From the NCBI GenBank assembly GCA_004794655.1, contig SMMW01000584.1, positions 7,582,001-7,646,000 on the forward strand: a stretch of DNA of 64,000 nt, read 5' to 3'. The position numbers and the translations under genes were made by a program. Origin of the DNA: Marisa cornuarietis. Its lineage: Eukaryota; Mollusca; Gastropoda; Architaenioglossa; Ampullariidae. Under the pieces are notes generated by a model that was not told the origin of the DNA, made no database searches, and saw only the letters and a program-made list of their open reading frames with translations. Shown here piece by piece: positions 26,201-38,102 of this stretch. How positions within the stretch are numbered: position 1 is the first letter of the stretch; each line of letters opens with the position of its first letter.

Positions 26201-29200
26201 TCATAACAAAACCAGTGCAAGAACTCCCTGACAGACACAGTGATAACCAGCCAGCAATTCTTCGTTTTCTGGGCATGCTGACAGTGACTCAGTGAGTTGT
26301 TACACGAGCAGAAAATGAAGCCCCAAAACCTGCATGCAATTTGCATTTCCACTGCCTTATGTCCTCCTAAAGACAGGGTTTACACAGTGACAGATGAAGT
26401 TTGTCCTATGCTCTGAAAAAGGGATGACACCCAAATCCCTATCCTGATACATCATCATCACAATATGCTTACAAAAAATAAATACATGGTCAACAAAATG
26501 GCCACATTTCAATGCCTATTACAGAGATTGTTTTTCACTCAAAGCATAATTGCTGCAGAAATAACAGTCACAGAGATGGTGAAAGAGAAAGCATGGGAGA
26601 GAGAGATTTTTGTTTAAAGGGTGCTCTGCCAGCCCCTCACTGGAGTACTATGTTCACAGCCAAACAGGTGCTGGATAGCTGTGCTGTTAGTCTTCTGCAG
26701 TGTTTTCTACCACCTGCTCTGTGCATGAACCTTACAGCGCCTGCTTATCAGTCATTATTCTTGCCTGCCTTTGACCTCTGGTTTTGTTACATAGCAAGGT
26801 TGCCTCCAGTATAAAAAATAAAGAGCAGGCAGAAACCTCCTTTCAGTTCTGGATAATCTCCAGTCAACTGATTTGTACAATCAATGGTGCATATTTAAGT
26901 GTAATCATCTCTTTCTCTTCCTAAAACTTGTGCATTAGTGTAGATGGTACCATCACAAATGAATAACCTACAGTCTGTCCTCATCAACTCCATAAAAATG
27001 CGACTTTGCAAAAGTTTACTTCTGTAACTCACCCCCATACTTTCATACAGGTTGATCTCTGAGGTCTCAGCATTTCTGTCTGCTCAAAAATTAATTTAAA
27101 AAAGCGTACATTTATGATTAAATGGCAGACACCTACCAACCACATAAAACTTCTTCTAAAAAAACAAAGCTGTCTATATGTCCTTTAGTTCAGTTCAGCC
27201 AACCTTTCAGCCATATCAGCTTGGTCAAGATGCACCAAACTGAAAAATGTGGAGGGGAGAACAGCCTTTCCCCCACCCCCAACATGAAACATGGTAAGAG
27301 AGATTGGGAGAGGTCAGAAGGCAAGGGTATGGCCCACAATGAGGGGCAGAGGATAGTACTATGAAGGAGTGTTGGGGAAATAACAAGCCCCCTGACTACT
27401 AGCCGAAATTTGGCCCGACTAGCACCCGTGATACCGCCAGTGCAGGCTTCACCCACTCCGGTTATGTGGCGTGCGGCCCGTCAGCGGCGTAGTGCTTGGA
27501 TTTTTCCTTGTCCCTTAGCGCTCGCCATGTCGTCTCAACAGCCGATCCAACGGTGTCACACACACACACACACAGAGCTGACCTACCGCCATGACTCCAC
27601 AGGCGGGAAACTCGAAACGGGGCATGTCCACACCAAAGCACTCTCTTGTCAACGCTAAGCCCGCACAGTTAACAAGGGCTTTCGCTAAAAATGTTATAAT
27701 CTTAGCAGCAAATGCGACATACCTTTGTGCCATGACAAGTTTTGCAACAGGTATTTTCAAATCTCACTGACCAGGCGTTATTCACCACCTTTTTCTTGTG
27801 TCCTACACCATCAACAATGTAGTCATCTAAGTTTCTGGCACAGCAATCAAGCTGGTTACCTTTTCACTTCTTAGAATATCTGTGGAAGTCTCTATGACCA
27901 CAACAAAACGCTGCAGAGATTTTCTCCCTGATATCTTTATATACCCGACTTTTTTTTAACACTTGTTACTTTGAGAAAACTGCTCTCACACCTGTTAAAA
28001 GTGGATAGGTGTGGATATGCTTAATTAATGCTAATGATAATATCATATCCTTTTAAGAACGTTTATCATGTAAAACTCAATGCGCTAGCGACGACAATTT
28101 GGTTAAAACAAACTTAAATAGAAAACCAGCAAAGATGTATATCTACAGGTTTATAATTCTCTTTTGGGATACAATTTTAACACTAGAGAATTTAAACTGT
28201 GGCGACAGGTTAACCACAGTGGAATCTCAAACGCGCCAGGCCCAAATTTTACCTTGCAGCCTCTCTGTTGCAGACTGTTCAAGCCATGTTTCCTATCAGC
28301 CGTTGGAAACACCCATCCTGCAGCATTACACGTTGAACCTTACAAGAACAAATCGTCTGGCACAAAATCAAATATTTCAATGTAATTAAAAACGGCCTAA
28401 AAATTAACACAGCTGTGAGAGACGCTGTTATAGAACTGCATTACACTACAGCTGTACTAAGTTGCTAACTGATCACGAAAGCTGTTTTCAGCAAACACAA
28501 ACCTGAAATTGATAGCCAGTTTCATGAGCAGTCACAACTTCCATGTTTTCGGATATGCCGACCAAAATTGTACTACACAATGTCTACAGTTGAAGAAACG
28601 TTTTTCGCTTGGCAGCATCCTAACCATAGTTGTAAACAATGTGTGAAAATATCTCTGTACTGTCAACAAATCGTGGATCATTAGTAGAAAAAACACCTCA
28701 ACACTCTAAGCGTGTGCAAACACTCGTGTTTTATAACACTGGCGTTTGTAGCTTAGTGAACGAATAAGCGAATGCTTTATATCATCAAGCAATTACTGAA
28801 CAAACTGTGTCGTTATTACCTCTTATTAACAATGACCGCGGCCTGGACAACGCGGGAATAACACATGGGTGACAGGGTCCCCAGTGCGAGCACACAGAAC
28901 TACCTCAGCGAGCGGGATCTACCTGTTCACTCAACGTCAACATCGTACCACCGTCACTGTGCGTGTCTCCTAGGTAATCGAGGCTCGAAGCTCCCCGCGC
29001 TCTTGTGGTGGCCACAAGGTGAAGTAGGGGTGGGGAGGGCGAACGTGTACCTCCCCGCTGGTGGCAAGGTACTGACGCATTACGAGGAGACGCTAAGGAA
29101 ACAGCGTGTACACTTATCAAAGGTGACAAAGCGTCACGTGGGAACAGCGCGAAGTCCCACTGCTGCCCACAAGCTTGCAAGCTATACTTCAATGTTAACA

Positions 29201-32200
29201 ATGCCGCCACGCTTTGGGCAGGCAGGCAGGTAAGAAAAGCAATTTTTCTAAAGCCCACGCCCAGGAAGTCCGCTAAATCAGTTTGCAGTGGGTGGATGGG
29301 TGGAGGGGAAGTCAAAGAAGACCATGGGTACCGACAAGAGCCCGCTACCCGACCACCTTACTCCAGAGCCCCCGTGCTGCAAGAGCGCTGTAGGCTGAGT
29401 GTGAACGCGAAACTAGTCGCCATTCTTAATTAGGGGTCACCACACTGCCCACACAGGAAACTAACGCGTCCCCATGCCACAAGCAGGGAGGACCTACTGT
29501 TCGTGGCAGACGTTCTCTAGTACATACGTCATTAAGCTGCCCAAAAGGTACAACATTACGTTCGTGGTCCAATATTACTCGCCCAAGCTCCATAAGCCGG
29601 CAGTCTGTTTCAACGGTAGCAAATCAACACCAACACTGGCACATTCCCCCGTATACCCAAGACCTTCGCTTCCAAAATCTCGAACTATCATGTGCGCGAG
29701 AGACAGCTCCACCCCGTCGGGGTTTTTTAGCTCTCGCTATTCCAGTATCATCATATATTCGTTCAACGCAATGTATTATGCATGCAGGTCTCTGCTGCTG
29801 ATAGTGTATGTCTAGTGGACGTCAACCAGGACAGTTTCTTCTCGTTGACTACCTTCAAACCAGGAGCGAAGCGACAGAAAGCTGTTCCGTGCGACTTTTA
29901 CATACCACTGCTGATTGACGTCGGGGCGCCAGAAACAGACAATGGCATCGAGTTTAAAAACGCTACATCGAAGAAATATGAAACAACTTAGCCTTAAGTC
30001 GCCCGTGGTAATGACAAGGTTTACCTTCTGTTCAATTAGTTTCACCACCCAGACAATTCCTATCACTCACTATCTTAAGTGCAGGCCAAGTGCTCAGCCC
30101 TTCCGGCCTGAAGATGCGACTGGCCAGCTAAAGAATAGAGGCCAGCGTCACAACAGGGGCACTATCATTCACCTGACGATTGCTGTTACATGGAAGTCAC
30201 GAGCTAGAATAGAGGCCAGCGTCACAACAGGGGCACTATCATTCACCTGACGATTGCTGTTACATGGAAGTCACGAGCAATCTTCTCCCCTGTACTCGTA
30301 AAGTCTGGAAGCCTCACCAGTCAGACTTCGCAATGAAGACTCACTGACATGTGCAGGTTTGACGACCCGAGCCAATGGCGATCGACAAAAGGTTCAATTA
30401 TAATAAATGACAGTAACAATGATGTTTACCAAAGGTATATCTTAAGACTCACTGGTGCCAAAGATAGAAAAAACATTTTTTTGCCACATTGACTTCATTA
30501 ATTTCGCTTTAAACAATTACTATATCCTACCATTCTTATCCAGCAGACAGTTGGAAAGGTAATGAGTCCGGTAATAAAAGGACTGTTTCCCAATAGCACA
30601 ACACACGGAGCACAAACCGCAGAGGGTCTGAGACGTTCGCCGGAAACGAGACATTATACATAAGGTTGCATGACACAGGAGAGTCTCATCATAAAACGAG
30701 GATTTATACAAAGCACTATCTTTTAAGCATATGATTTCGAAGGTTTGCCTTGTACGATAGTTTATATATCACACAATCTACACCTCACTTGGTCTTTTGG
30801 AGGACCAATAGTGTCTATTCTAGCGCCGTCTGAAGACGACGTGCTGCGTCCGTTCATGCCACTTGTAAGACGAACTGATTATCAGACAGCAACGATCTGC
30901 ACAAGATGAATACAAACGAAAAAAAAGCGTTTTTTAGTTTGCTGAGAGCTGCAGTTTTATTACTGATCGCAATTTATACAGAAGGCAGCGAAGTTTGCGA
31001 CTCTTGCTTAGTCAAAAAGCTCTCAAAACGCATTTTTACTTAACCATGTTTTAGTAAGACTAGATTTCTAAGACTAAATGGCATTTGTCATGATCCAGCA
31101 GTACTTTATCAGGTCTCCCATTGCACGTGCAAGCGTGCGAAAATTTTTCTAGCTAATCGCGACGGGGGATGGGTAAAGGTGGTATGATCTTTCTGCGATG
31201 TTACGCTTTGCAGTTACAGGTTCAAATTCTTTTGAAACTTTTTTCTACGTCATTAAGTGCTCAAAGATGATACAAAACGATTCAATGGAAGAGAAAACTA
31301 AAATAAGCGTTGTGTAAAATAATCGAAGTATATAAACATATTTTGTTTGGACAGGCTAAACTTTCGAGGAATACTCTTACCTAATTTACAATATACACGT
31401 TTTTTCCTTTGATTGGCTTAACCAGCAGATACAGGCGGCCTAAACTTTATTAAAGGGAGATAATCAGTTCTAGTTAAAGGTACTTCTGGACAATCTACAG
31501 TTTGCATATATTGGTTTTGAATCTAGTTCTTTTAGCCAGCTCTGGACCAATCTATTTTCTTCAACCAATCACATGATACATTTATGCTATTCTGAAGCCA
31601 AAATCTGTAGAGTTTTCTTAAAAGTAGTAATATAGTTAAGACTTTAGAATTTCTTTTTCCTGTAAGTTTAGTAGTGTTTTGTATACACTCTTGACAACAA
31701 TATTTACATTAATCAACTTAAACCAAAAACACGGCATTCTACTTTTTATGAGAATAAAGAAGCGTCCACACTCTTCAAGCACTTAGCAATATGGGTAGAC
31801 GTTTTATCCTTTTATGAACCTTAACTGTAGTTTAACACAAGTTAAACTTTAGAGTTTAGACTTTAACTGTGGAGTAACAAAATCAGGCTGGTGAATATGT
31901 GAACTAAACACATGAAATTTAAATTAGTTTAATAAAGTGATCAAAACAAGCTACATCTTTACGCAACTGTCTGAGCCTGTCAAAATCATTCAAAATACTT
32001 AAATAAGGAGGTCAAAACGAAACGTCTGTGGAAACTGTAATTTTTGTATCTACTGGTCTGAACGAGAAGCGTGCAGCAGTATGTCGCGTCCTCGCTGTGG
32101 CTTCTCGCGCGGGGTCGTCTGCACAGTTTACTACCGTGAAGAAAGGCCAGGGCACACACTGCGTCACGCCTGTGACTGGAGGCTCAGCACAACGTGCACA

Positions 32201-35200
32201 ATGGGAAGACCCGCGGCTCGTCTTCCCTTCTCCCCTACTCCCGGTAGGCTCAGATCAGCGTTTACCCTGCCGCCATTCACAGTAAATCAGCCTTTTCACA
32301 GAGTTAGCGGAAAGTCTGACTAGCCCCATCAAGCAATGCAACAACTAAACGGATCTGGTAGCCTTTCCTGCACTGATGGATCTCGCTCGTCCCGCGAAGG
32401 TTATGTCTGCCGTCACCATGGAGTGACAGCCTTGCCCCCAACATTTCTCACAATCAGATGCGGAATGCAAGTGGTAAGGAAAGAAAAAGTTTCAAGTCTA
32501 TGCACCGCGTGTTTATATGTACAAAACAACTGCTTTCGCTCATAAGTATCAGCTTTGATCATTAGTGTGCAGTACTGTCTGCTCGCATGCTTATGATTGC
32601 TGAGAAATAGTGGATAGAGGAAAGTAAGATTAGCCATACATTTCTACACTATTTCATCTCGCAAAATACTCTACAGAATATCACAGTAAATATTCTCAGA
32701 AGACTTATGACGCAATCCCACCCAAACCTCTTCCCTAAACATGCACTAACTTCACACCTCCGGGTATACATCCAAGCATATCGTTCGTGGGTAACCCGAG
32801 ACTTTTCCATCTTACTTCACATGACACTTTCAAACAAGGATAGAAACTAAAAGCATGATTAAGCGCTGTTCCCACCACCACCACTCCTACCTGCACTCGA
32901 ACAACACTCGAGACATGGATCACAATCAGAGAAAACAACTCGTCGAAAGGTGAGGTGGGAGGGTGTGTGTTTTACGCCGAGCCAGCAACTAAGGCTATAT
33001 CACGGCAAGGCACCCAGCCCTGTTAACAGATGCCACATGCAGAGAAAGAACAGCGTCCCCGAGACGAGAGCTGAACCCAGGACGGCCAACCCTTTGCATT
33101 GGCGACAGGCGCTAACCGTTGCACCACCGGACCGCCCAAAACGAGGGGGGAGGGTAATTCCCTCGACACTTCTGGTCCCCCTGCCCCCGAGCTAGCACAC
33201 TTCAGCACTCTACGCTTTGTAAAGTCAATACTGGCAAGAAAAGGGGTACACAGGTCAGAAAGCCAGCGACGCCGTCCTGTTAGCCGGGTGCTTGTGCCAG
33301 CGCTATGCTGATAGTCGCTGCGATCAACCAAGTGACGGGCTCGGAGTTTTCACTATGCGTTAGCCTACCACACACGCATTAAAACTGGGGTTGGTGGGCG
33401 ATGGCCAAGGTAATCTCCATGACAACCAAACGCTTAACGAAGGCTTGCGTCTGAATCACCTTGTCAATCCAGTCGACATTCCCTCTACCACCCCTACCCA
33501 AAGTCTGCAGGTGTGTGACTAAGAGAAAGTGTTAAGAGCACTTCATGCTTGCTCTTTCTCTGTCGGGTGTCTAAGACCTAGCAAGACCCAATAAAGCATC
33601 GAAATCCCACTGCCTCCCAACGGCCTGACTGCCTTGCCGTGATATAGCCTTTATTGCTGGCTCGGCGTAAAACACCAATCCCCCACCTCCCAACCATCAT
33701 CTGTTTAGCGATATGAAGGCTCTAAAATCATAGGGCTTTACTTTCATTTAGGAAAGTACCTGAAACATGCTCAGTTTTCAATGCACTCACGTCAAACGCT
33801 GCTAAGCTTGGAATGAAATGTACAACTCCGTTTGAATTAACGTCTATTATGATCAGCAGCGGTAAGGAAATTATCGCTTAATCTGCCCACAACAAGATCT
33901 GCAGGAGCGAAAATGATGTTAAATACCTAGAGCAGGTGCTACTTAGCTGGCCAAAATGATTAGCCGAGTGACGAGGGTTCCATCAATTTATCTTTAGACT
34001 AAGGACTTAATACTTGCCTTCTATTTCTCTCCGTTTGTATGCATAAAAACAGGACAATCAAAACATAAATATAGGCACGACAAGAAGTGATTTGCGTGGC
34101 AGATGGCTTCACTGCAATTTCTCGTTTTATCTTCCTTCGCAACAAAACGGCAAGCAGCGTCTCTCGCTTTTCTCCCTTTCTTTAGTTCCCCGCGAATACA
34201 CTGTGTACTGAGACTGTTAGAAGACTAGGTGTCGTGTACCTTGGTTAGTGTTCCATGTCGTTTAATAACATGGAGACGATTTTGCTACTCGATCCCACTG
34301 AAGGCCTCAAGAAATGAATAAGCTGACACATAGAATAAGCAATATTTTATCAACACACAACCCTTGCTTCCTTCAAGAAAATCAGTATTTTGCACCCGCT
34401 CTCTGCAGGTGGTATCACTCTTCCGCTGTCAGTCTTAGCCGGTGATTAAGGCAAAAGTGCCAGCCTCATGGTACTGATCCTTTGCTAAAACTTGTTGGTG
34501 ATGAGTATGTGCATTTTTTCCTTCCCTGCTAGAACACACATGCTCTATTTGGAGCTACGCCATTCCACAGCGACACCAAAAGATAGAAGAATCGGAACAG
34601 ACAAGAAAACTTTTCGTCAGACAATGAAAGCGGACGGCGCACCATTTCGTGCGTGTACCATTGAACATAAATATCCGTGTTAAGCAACGCAGCCGTTGGT
34701 TTCAAGGACAATAAAGCGTGTCCCAACGTTCCTACGAGACCAGTCCAGAACTGCCTGTTATGCCTTCAGTTTTTAGGGGTTTTTTTTTGCGCCGAGCTGC
34801 TGCTACGAGTCAGATTGGATAGGCCGGGACGAGTGCAATACAGACGACTCAAAATGCATTGCCCCTGTTCCGGTCTACACAACCCTGATCGGTGTAGTTT
34901 CCGTGGCGCCCAGGAAGCAATCGGCCATACTGCATGGTTTGTACATGGAAATCCCAACAACAAAATGACCAAAAATGCACGAGAAACGCCTGCCTTTACA
35001 ATGAGCTGGTAAACAAAAGGGTTTAAGCGGCGACTGTATCAAACTCAATAAATTACCCTTGAGAACGGGAGGTCTTGAATGGCCAAGCTAAGGCATTGAG
35101 AAAATGACTCTAGTGTAAAACAAAATCTAATCCGAGCCCTCCTGCTTTAAAGTAACATAGAAAATAACAGGCTTTAGAAAACAATGTTAGGATAATATAC

Positions 35201-35691
35201 ATTAATGCAGCTGTCAGGGTACTAGGGAGAGCAGTTTTTTTTATTGGTGTATAAGAATGCATCCATACCTTGATACTGCATGCTAACAATTTATTTTCAA
35301 TTATGCTAACAAGCGAAAAAAAGTTAAAAAATAATGACTTACAAATGTCACCGTATTGAAATCTTGTGAACGATTTTCGCCCAGACCGGGTGGTGGGTAG
35401 TGGATCGACTTCTGCAGTTCTGGGTAACCGAAAAAAGTACTCAGCAATGACTGGGTCACCTTCCCTGCGCAAGTCACCAGCAGGCCAGCAGCGGCTGAGC
35501 GGAAACACATTTATATCGCACTCTTGCTCAAAACCTGTGTCTAAACTTGTTGAAATCCCATATATCCCTTCTAATGAAAAGGCTTCCATGAGAAAATCCC
35601 GTGGTCCCCGCTTGCTAGCTACGACACTTTTACCGCGCCACATGCTTTGAAACCGATTTCTGTTGGCCGTTAGTGATTGTATAATATGCAA
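20240..35691 (-). CDS. Candidate multi-exon gene of unknown function (weak model)
   Basis: Four minus-strand segments have splice signals and chain in phase. (1) 35343-35643 or up to 35691: ATG, with donor T|GTAAGT and a C-terminal part SGRKSFTRFQYGDI. (2) 27033-27079: acceptor TTGAGCAG, donor GTGAGT, encoding RNAETSEINLYESMG. (3) 24447-24513: acceptor TATGCAG, donor GTAAGT, encoding RSLRWWLVWSFAEKISGTKI plus KA. (4) 20240-20348: acceptor CTTTTTAG, donor GTAAGA. Segment 4 continues DVSKMVNDKVLKNLHF and then meets TAA. One base fewer in its TTT run would keep the frame open through KQCMDRKIWEDVVAEDK to the donor, so either the gene stops here, or a sequencing error or mutation is present. Segment 3 is also open in another frame. 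No family is recognised. The model is inference from splice sites and phase only. Confidence 0.3.
20350..21828. other. Non-coding, no firm feature
   Basis: A minus-strand segment at about 20471-20524 lies between an acceptor ending AATGTGCAG and a donor GTACGC. It is open in one frame (HGHVPVELTASVMGTHIE) but does not chain in phase with its neighbours. Otherwise AT-rich with nothing recognised. Confidence 0.3.
21831..21886 (+). repeat. Hairpin repeat, copy 3
   Basis: GGCCGGGACAAGTGCAATTT pairs with TCATTGCACAGG and TCACGACC. Stem about 20 bp with a few mismatches, loop about 12 bases. Confidence 0.7.
22534..22589 (+). repeat. Hairpin repeat, copy 4
   Basis: GGCCGGGACAAGTGCAATCT pairs with AATTGCACTTATCAAGACC. 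Same layout and length as copy 3. Confidence 0.7.
22595..24200. other. No recognisable feature
   Basis: AT-rich, with short homopolymers only. No supported gene or repeat up to the SINE at 24205. Confidence 0.5.
24205..24375 (-). repeat. tRNA-derived SINE, copy 1
   Basis: On the minus strand the copy begins with a tRNA-like head: a TGGCACAATGGTTAGCGCC-type A box followed by a GGTTCAGGTCTC-type B box. It ends in CCTTGCCGTGATATAGCC and TTAGTTGCTGGC. It aligns along nearly its whole length with the copy at 32962-33137, with scattered substitutions. RNA polymerase III head plus a unique tail is the usual SINE plan. Confidence 0.75.
24520..27028. other. No recognisable feature
   Basis: AT-rich presumed intron or intergenic DNA. 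Short open frames (for example plus-strand 26512-26814) have no recognisable motif. Confidence 0.5.
27085..30130. other. Partly CpG-rich non-coding region
   Basis: Contains a (CA)n run at 27557-27574. CpG density is raised over roughly 27.4-27.8 kb and 28.8-29.9 kb, which could be promoters. A minus-strand ATGGCACAAAG|GTATGT near 27718 would make a plausible short first exon. No product could be recognised and no frame is convincing. Confidence 0.35.
30133..30279. repeat. 74-bp perfect tandem duplication
   Basis: The unit beginning GAATAGAGGCCAGCGTCACA and ending near GTCACGAGC occurs twice in direct, adjacent orientation with period 74 and no visible difference. The exact identity indicates a recent slippage or repair event, or an assembly artefact. 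Confidence 0.9.
30285..32955. other. No firm feature; CpG-rich from about 32.0 kb
   Basis: First half AT-rich and featureless. 32.03-32.45 kb is GC- and CpG-rich with overlapping short frames on both strands, none with a recognisable domain. It may be a promoter of an unseen gene. Confidence 0.35.
32962..33137 (-). repeat. tRNA-derived SINE, copy 2
   Basis: Minus strand: GGTGGTGCAACGGTTAGCGC (A-box region), CTGGGTTCAGCTCTC (B-box region), CATGTGGCATCTGTTAACAG, then a tail ending GGCTCGGCGTAAAAC. The copy looks full length and closely matches copy 1. It shows the family's 3' end clearly and lies near a second, tail-only copy in the opposite orientation at 33629. Confidence 0.8.
33629..33680 (+). 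repeat. SINE 3' tail, copy 3
   Basis: GCCTTGCCGTGATATAGCCT and GCTGGCTCGGCGTAAAACAC match the 3' end of copy 2 in plus orientation. The tRNA-like head is absent, so this is a 5'-truncated copy. Confidence 0.75.
33690..34815. other. No recognisable feature
   Basis: Mixed composition with moderate CpG content. No supported gene. Confidence 0.45.
34822..34875 (+). repeat. Hairpin repeat, copy 5
   Basis: GGCCGGGACGAGTGCAATAC pairs with GCATTGCCCCTGTTCCGGTC. Compensating differences in the two arms keep most of the stem. Confidence 0.6.
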
Positions 35692-38083
35692 TCGCAGACA
35701 GGCCCCTTAGTGACCAAGTTGGTAAGTGCACAATTAGCATCAGTCTATACTTATCGATAGTAAACGTATCAATGAAAAAGTCTGATAATATGATAAGCTG
35801 TTGAACAAGCAAGCATGGGAACCTCATTATGTTAAATAAATGGCTAAAACTACTTTCTAAATATAAAATAGCCCGAAATTTTTCTATAATAAAATTAATA
35901 CAAAAAAATCTCAATGAGACCTTTCTATTTGTATTTGACCCAAAGGCATTGTGGAGCTATCTTTGGTTTGAATATAGAAGTAGATCATGATGGAAGCAAA
36001 CGGGGTTTTTTAATTTTTAAAGGGCGGGGTAGGGGGACGCAAGATGCCATACGCTGGAAGCGATGATTCCAACACATGAACATACAAAACAGATAAAGCA
36101 GATGATATGCTTTGCCTACACTGCCCCAGTCAAACTTTGCTTTCTTGCCTATCCCCCTTCACCTCTAGGTTCTCTGTGGCACGCACGAAATGCCTCTAGT
36201 TGCTGAAAACACTGTATAATACTTTTGTTGAATGTTATTAAGAACCTAATGCACGGGCTACAGGCCTCGATTTTCATGTGTCCAACGTTTTGTTGCTGGA
36301 CAAGAGGTTGTAGCCGATATTTGTCGACGTACATTTGTATCGCGTAAGCACACAGTCACTTGCTATCGGCGTTCTCCGCAGTCTGCAAGATAACGTCGAA
36401 CAAAAGTCATCCAACAGTGGTTGGACGGGGGAAGGCGAAAAACGCAAAGCGGGTAAAAAGTCGCTGAACTTTTGGGGGATGGTGGCGGTGTTGGAAGGAG
36501 GATTTCAAAATAAGACAAAACATTTGACCACTTAGCAATCAAGCGTGCCCGGAAACCAACATTTTTTAACGATTTACATAAACATTCTATTGTATCGATA
36601 ACGCTCCAAACAGCCACAATAGATTAAGAATGAGGTACTATTGTTTTTCCAACAACATTTATACTGACTGTATAAAGGTCCAGGCACAACAGCCACGTTC
36701 TTCCATTGACAGCGAACTCTCTGATAACCTTACTTTACCGTACAGAACCTCAAACATAACTCCGGGCAGCTTATTCACCCGTGTATCCGAGCAAACGAGA
36801 AGTGCCCAAAGCGAGGGATCAATCAACCTATCAAACTTGCTACTTATTTCCTTACTTCTCACCCGTGCTCTCGCTGTCGTCAGTATCGATAGCAATCACC
36901 ACAACCAAAAATACACCTCTGCCCTAACGCTGGATTGCAAGAGTGACATTTTAACACGCTTTCTTTTTGTAAACTATTTGGGTAACGCACATGTTCACAC
37001 AGTGATTTTATTACGAAATAGGTTTACAAACGGATGGGTAAACGTAGACCACAATGTAACAGCTTCGAAAGAAGTCAAGTGATAGATGTCATCAGAATGA
37101 CATTAACAAGCCACGACCATTCCAACAAAAATAAATATCAGAAATGCCTACGACTGAGAAAGCAATGCTTTAAGCGCAAATAAATTAATTTTCCAGATGT
37201 CACATTAAAAATTCACTCAAATGCTAACTGAAGACGGAAACAAATGCTTTTTATGCCAACAAATTACACAGCGTCAACGTAACTGAAATCTTAAAAAATC
37301 TCTCTACGCTGACTAAAGCACGGTGTAGAAAAACTACTACTAGCAACTACATATAGTACTAGCTCTACTCCACCCATATAAAAGCGTCTATTTTCTGGGC
37401 CTTCCTTTCCTATCATATGCAAGAACCAACTAGCAAGTACTGGTGCCGTTGATTTTATACCAAAATCTAATCAAACCTGCAGCCAACTCGTCAATGTGTC
37501 TTGGATTTAATGCCCCTCGGCTAGACACAAACGGCACGCAACTGCCTTGAGAAAAGTAATACGACACTCTCACCAACCATAATACTGTACTCTCTTCTCG
37601 ACTCATCGCTACCTGGCGCTTAACACTGTGGGTGCGGAGCACGATCTAGCTGCATTCCCCCACCTCAACGCCTCCCCCCCAAACCCCAAAGAGGGGGAGG
37701 GGTGGGTGACCAATATCTCAACATTTTCTTGTTACATCAAACGTCCACAGGATCAGTGCATCGCGCGCTGGCACTTGTCGCGGGATTTTTAGTATGCAAG
37801 TCTGAGCAGGGGTAGACGGCGATAGAACATGGTTCTTGAGCTGGCGCTTCTGTCGCACCTGCTAGTCGATAGCTTGGCGCGAACAGCGCGGTGAAAGGTC
37901 GTTACCCGCAATTCCGTAAAAACAGCTTAGGTTTACACGATAATTTCTGACACATTTAGGTTGTCGGTCATGCATTTTAAATGACCCCTGACGTAATGAG
38001 AACAGCCTTACTATGAAATCATCTTGGAATCTCAACACTTCATAAACCTGATAAACGTCTAAATTTCTATATAGGTTTCCATG

Positions 38084-38102
38084 TATATATATATATATAT
38101 AT
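38084..38102. repeat. (TA)n microsatellite
   Basis: Uninterrupted TA repeat. Confidence 0.9.

Noticed and set aside
35343..35510. Alternative minus-strand frame (MCFRSAAAGLLVTCAGKVTQ...) over the 35.3-kb candidate exon
   Set aside because: It looks protein-like, but it ends in phase 0 at the donor and does not chain to the next candidate exon, whereas the other frame does.
36659..36895. Minus-strand 78-codon frame in a CpG-rich island
   Set aside because: Residues look plausible but match no family, and the plus strand is open over the same bases. No splice context seen.
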